A DNA stretch of 8,948 nt, from positions 1-8,948 of the forward strand of contig DOKV01000189.1 in assembly GCA_003510765.1 (NCBI GenBank), in the 5' to 3' direction. Below, in pieces: positions 7,090 through 8,948 of this stretch. The position numbers and the translations under genes were made by a program. Origin of the DNA: Clostridiaceae bacterium. Lineage in GTDB: Bacteria; Bacillota; Clostridia; Clostridiales; Clostridiaceae. The notes beneath the pieces are model-generated. The model was not told the DNA's origin. It searched no databases and was given only the letters and a program-made list of their open reading frames with translations. Within the stretch, counting starts at the first letter, position 1. Each line of letters starts with the position of its first letter.

Positions 7090-8780
7090 TAGAGCTCTCC
7101 TTTCAAACGTTCATTGATTTGATTTGCCTTGTTCTTTATGTCTGCCACATCCAGTCTGAAGGCCTTCAGAATTGCCTTCTGAGTGGCTGTCACCGCGTGG
7201 CTTAAGCGATAGTTGCCATCTCCCATCCTCGTCATCTCAATCTTTTCCAGTTCCCGCAGCGCGGCTGGAACCGTCATATAATTGGCTTTGCGGTCGTTGT
7301 TTACCATCTCCGCTTTCAGCAGGGTGTACAGACGGCTTCGAATGATTGTGGCAACGAACTCAATAAAGATTTTAGCCGATGCTGATTCGTTGGAGTGGAC
7401 CCGAAGACTCTTGTTGCCCAGATAGGACTTGCTTCCACGGAATAACTTTTCCGATACATCACGCCCCTTATACAAGGTGATCGCTTCCTCGGCGGTCATC
7501 TTTTTTGAGGTCACAATGACGAAATATCCGCAAAGCTTCAGCTCGCGTTCAATCACGGCTTCCTTCTCTTTAAGGGCGAGGAAGGTCCCATCCTGATCAT
7601 AGAAGACCTCAAAATATTGATTGTAGCTATCCGGCACACTCATCACTTTCCCCTGATAAGGAGCCATGAGAGCAGCCATGCGCTCGACCTTTGCTTTCAA
7701 AGCAGAGCGTTCCCAGGTTTGCTTTTCATCGCTGTGAAACAGATGGAAATGGCGGTCGTTTCGATCGGACTCATAGAGCTTATACCGGACGGTAATGCCC
7801 GATACATCATAGGCTTTCACCCTACGATTCCAGCTCTCTTCGAAGCTCCCCCGATGCGCCATGATCAGTTCATTGACCAGCTTGGCTCTCCCTTTGAGCA
7901 TCATGACAAAGTCATAGCCATATTGATCCATGTACTCAATGTTCTGGCGACTGAAGTAGCCCCGGTCAAGAATAAACCCGATTTTGCGATACCCATAGGC
8001 ATAGGATCGATCAAGCATGTACTGCAGTTGGGAGACATCTACGATGCTGCCGGGATATTCTTCATAGAATAGTGGTACCTGATTGCTGGTGTCATAGGCA
8101 ATCGCGTAATTGAAGATGGGACAGCCCAGATCGACTTTCGGGTGTCCGAACTCCACCAGCTCAAGATCTCCAGCCTGGCAATTCTTATTCGTGGAATCAT
8201 ACGAAATATAGATTTTCTCTCGATGGTCTCTGGCTGCATTCCAGTCATTCAAGAACCCCATACTTTGTTCATCGGTCATCTGGCTTAGGAAGCCGGAGAT
8301 CTTGGAATCACTGTAAATATGCATGTTTTCCGTGAACAGGGGATGGTTGTAAGCATAGTCGGGATAATACTGCGAGGCGTTGTTTTCACAGATGATCGAG
8401 TAGATCGCCAGATCCAAAAACAGGCCCAGATCAGGAGAGTTAAAGTACCGATCCAGCAGGGCTGGCAGTTTATAGGCTTCAACGATCTGCTGCAGGACAA
8501 GGAATGCCCCAACCTTGAGGGTATAGCTTCTTCGAACTGTGCCCTTTTTGACCGGAAGTTCAACCTCGGGAAAATACTTCAGAAAATTCTCGTTGGGCAC
8601 CATTCGCTTTGGATTGTCCGAATCCAGTTTGCCGATGGTGACTCGTTTGGGAATGGTGTACTTGCGCTCAGGGTAGTAGATCCGTTCATATTCGAAGTCG
8701 ATATAGACCGCGTTTTTCTTTTTCTGGTGAGTAATTTTCCCGTGAATATCGGGTACATCAACGACACAATCAAGATACAT
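7089..8780 (-). CDS. Transposase, IS4/IS1634-type DDE
   Basis: This 563-residue transposase cuts and joins the IS ends with an RNase H-like catalytic core. The first Asp is in YISYDSTN (Asp195) and the second in LDRGYFS (Asp272). The YREK signature Y-x2-R-x3-E-x6-K fits exactly at Tyr437, Arg440, Glu444 and Lys451, giving Glu444 as the third catalytic residue. The 171 residues between the second Asp and the Glu are consistent with the insertion domain of IS4-like enzymes. The N-terminus (MYLDCVVDVPDIHGKI and YTIPKRVTIGKL) is like IS1634-type transposases of clostridia, from memory. The start at 8780 has an AAAGGAAG ribosome binding site (8795-8788). The frame is intact, with no frameshift. 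It overlaps the small ORF by one base. Confidence 0.93.
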   Translation of the reverse strand: MYLDCVVDVPDIHGKITHQKKKNAVYIDFEYERIYYPERKYTIPKRVTIGKLDSDNPKRMVPNENFLKYFPEVELPVKKGTVRRSYTLKVGAFLVLQQIVEAYKLPALLDRYFNSPDLGLFLDLAIYSIICENNASQYYPDYAYNHPLFTENMHIYSDSKISGFLSQMTDEQSMGFLNDWNAARDHREKIYISYDSTNKNCQAGDLELVEFGHPKVDLGCPIFNYAIAYDTSNQVPLFYEEYPGSIVDVSQLQYMLDRSYAYGYRKIGFILDRGYFSRQNIEYMDQYGYDFVMMLKGRAKLVNELIMAHRGSFEESWNRRVKAYDVSGITVRYKLYESDRNDRHFHLFHSDEKQTWERSALKAKVERMAALMAPYQGKVMSVPDSYNQYFEVFYDQDGTFLALKEKEAVIERELKLCGYFVIVTSKKMTAEEAITLYKGRDVSEKLFRGSKSYLGNKSLRVHSNESASAKIFIEFVATIIRSRLYTLLKAEMVNNDRKANYMTVPAALRELEKIEMTRMGDGNYRLSHAVTATQKAILKAFRLDVADIKNKANQINERLKGEL

Positions 8781-8815
8781 TCAAGCACTTCCTTTAGTGT
8801 TATTTCATACTAAAT

Positions 8816-8844
8816 ATTATATAACAAATGTCCCATGAATTCAA
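8816..8844 (-). promoter_or_regulatory. Transposase promoter
   Basis: On the minus strand TTGAAT (-35, 8844-8839) and TATAAT (-10, 8821-8816) are 17 bp apart, with a start expected near 8809. The -35 box overlaps the inner edge of one arm of an inverted repeat (8832-8840), a position suited to repression. Confidence 0.8.
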
Positions 8845-8867
8845 CCCTAAAAGGCTGTATTCATGGG
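8832..8867. repeat. Operator-like inverted repeat upstream of the transposase
   Basis: CCCATGAAT (8832-8840) and ATTCATGGG (8859-8867) are perfect 9-bp inverted copies separated by 18 bp. One arm overlaps the -35 box. No T-run follows in either direction, so it does not look like a terminator. A protein binding site, or a structure formed in transcripts entering the IS from outside, are both possible. Confidence 0.75.
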
Positions 8868-8899
8868 CTATGAGCGTCTTAGTATGAGGATCAAAATTT

Positions 8900-8928
8900 T
8901 TTAGTGGTATAATTTCAGGAAGTTAAGG
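8900..8928 (-). repeat. Right terminal inverted repeat of the IS
   Basis: This is the reverse complement of 6820-6848 with two differences. Those differences create TATAAT on the plus strand (8908-8913), pointing out of the element, which the left copy lacks. Confidence 0.92.
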
Positions 8929-8948
8929 ATGAACCTTCAGGCCATGAT

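Larger units (their letters stand above)
6820..8928. mobile_element. Intact IS4/IS1634-type insertion sequence, about 2.1 kb
   Basis: The element is bounded by 29-bp terminal inverted repeats that match at 27 positions. It carries a full-length DDE transposase and a coupled small ORF, both on the minus strand, with a promoter near the right end. The reading frames are unbroken, so it may still be mobile. The flanks (…TTTCTAA on the left, ATGAACC… on the right) show no direct repeat of 5 bp or more, although TTAA occurs just inside both ends. It landed between the pfkA terminator and whatever follows. Family placement rests on the YREK motif of the transposase and the element's architecture; the exact IS name is unknown to me. 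Confidence 0.92.

Noticed and set aside
7617..8072. Plus-strand 151-residue ORF inside the IS
   Set aside because: It is antisense to the transposase catalytic core, which explains the conservation of the sequence; no separate start signals.
8319..8813. Plus-strand 164-residue ORF inside the IS
   Set aside because: Shadow of the transposase N-terminal half and its ribosome binding site region on the other strand.
8929..8948. Possible start of a new gene (ATG at 8929) to the right of the IS
   Set aside because: Only six codons remain in the window and the AAGG before it belongs to the IS repeat; not supportable.

Overview
The window looks like chromosome from a Gram-positive Firmicute (Bacillota), most likely an anaerobic clostridium-type organism. 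The basis is two T-box leaders, strong AGGAGG ribosome binding sites, TTGACA/TATAAT-type promoters with 16-17 bp spacers, a eukaryote-like dimeric GlyRS, an AsnA-type asparagine synthetase and a clostridial-style MurD. I cannot name the genus from sequence alone.

Layout. Positions 1-69 hold the last 22 codons of a plus-strand gene that starts outside the window. It faces asnA (minus strand, 151-1134) across a shared bidirectional terminator. asnA is preceded by a complete T-box leader with an AAC (Asn) specifier, a transcription terminator and a near-consensus promoter (1443-1470). Divergent from it, a promoter at 1527-1554 drives a tRNA-Asn(GUU) gene (1572-1646). Only about 20 bases after the tRNA a second T-box leader begins, with a GGC (Gly) specifier and a UGGA bulge, ahead of glyS (1875-3260). 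Next come a membrane protein resembling the YesL/DUF624 family and murD in one operon (3401-5478), then pfkA with its own promoter and a strong terminator (5618-6804). The right quarter (6820-8928) is an intact insertion sequence of about 2.1 kb with 29-bp terminal inverted repeats. It carries an IS4/IS1634-type DDE transposase and a small, translationally coupled coiled-coil ORF.

How the parts work together. The left half is an amino-acid supply and tRNA-charging module. AsnA makes asparagine, tRNA-Asn is the molecule whose charging state the asnA leader should read, and GlyRS is under a separate tRNA-Gly-sensing leader. The two leaders seem to have different outputs. asnA has a textbook terminator/antiterminator pair. 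The glyS leader has no convincing terminator but has a helix that would bury its Shine-Dalgarno sequence, which suggests translational control. No promoter is visible between the tRNA and the glyS leader, so they are probably co-transcribed. The middle is core metabolism (peptidoglycan precursor, glycolysis).

I did not find a clearly new multi-gene system. The most interesting items are the tRNA-Asn gene between two T-box leaders, the probable translational glyS T-box, and the insertion sequence's extra ORF, operator-like palindrome and outward-facing -10 box.
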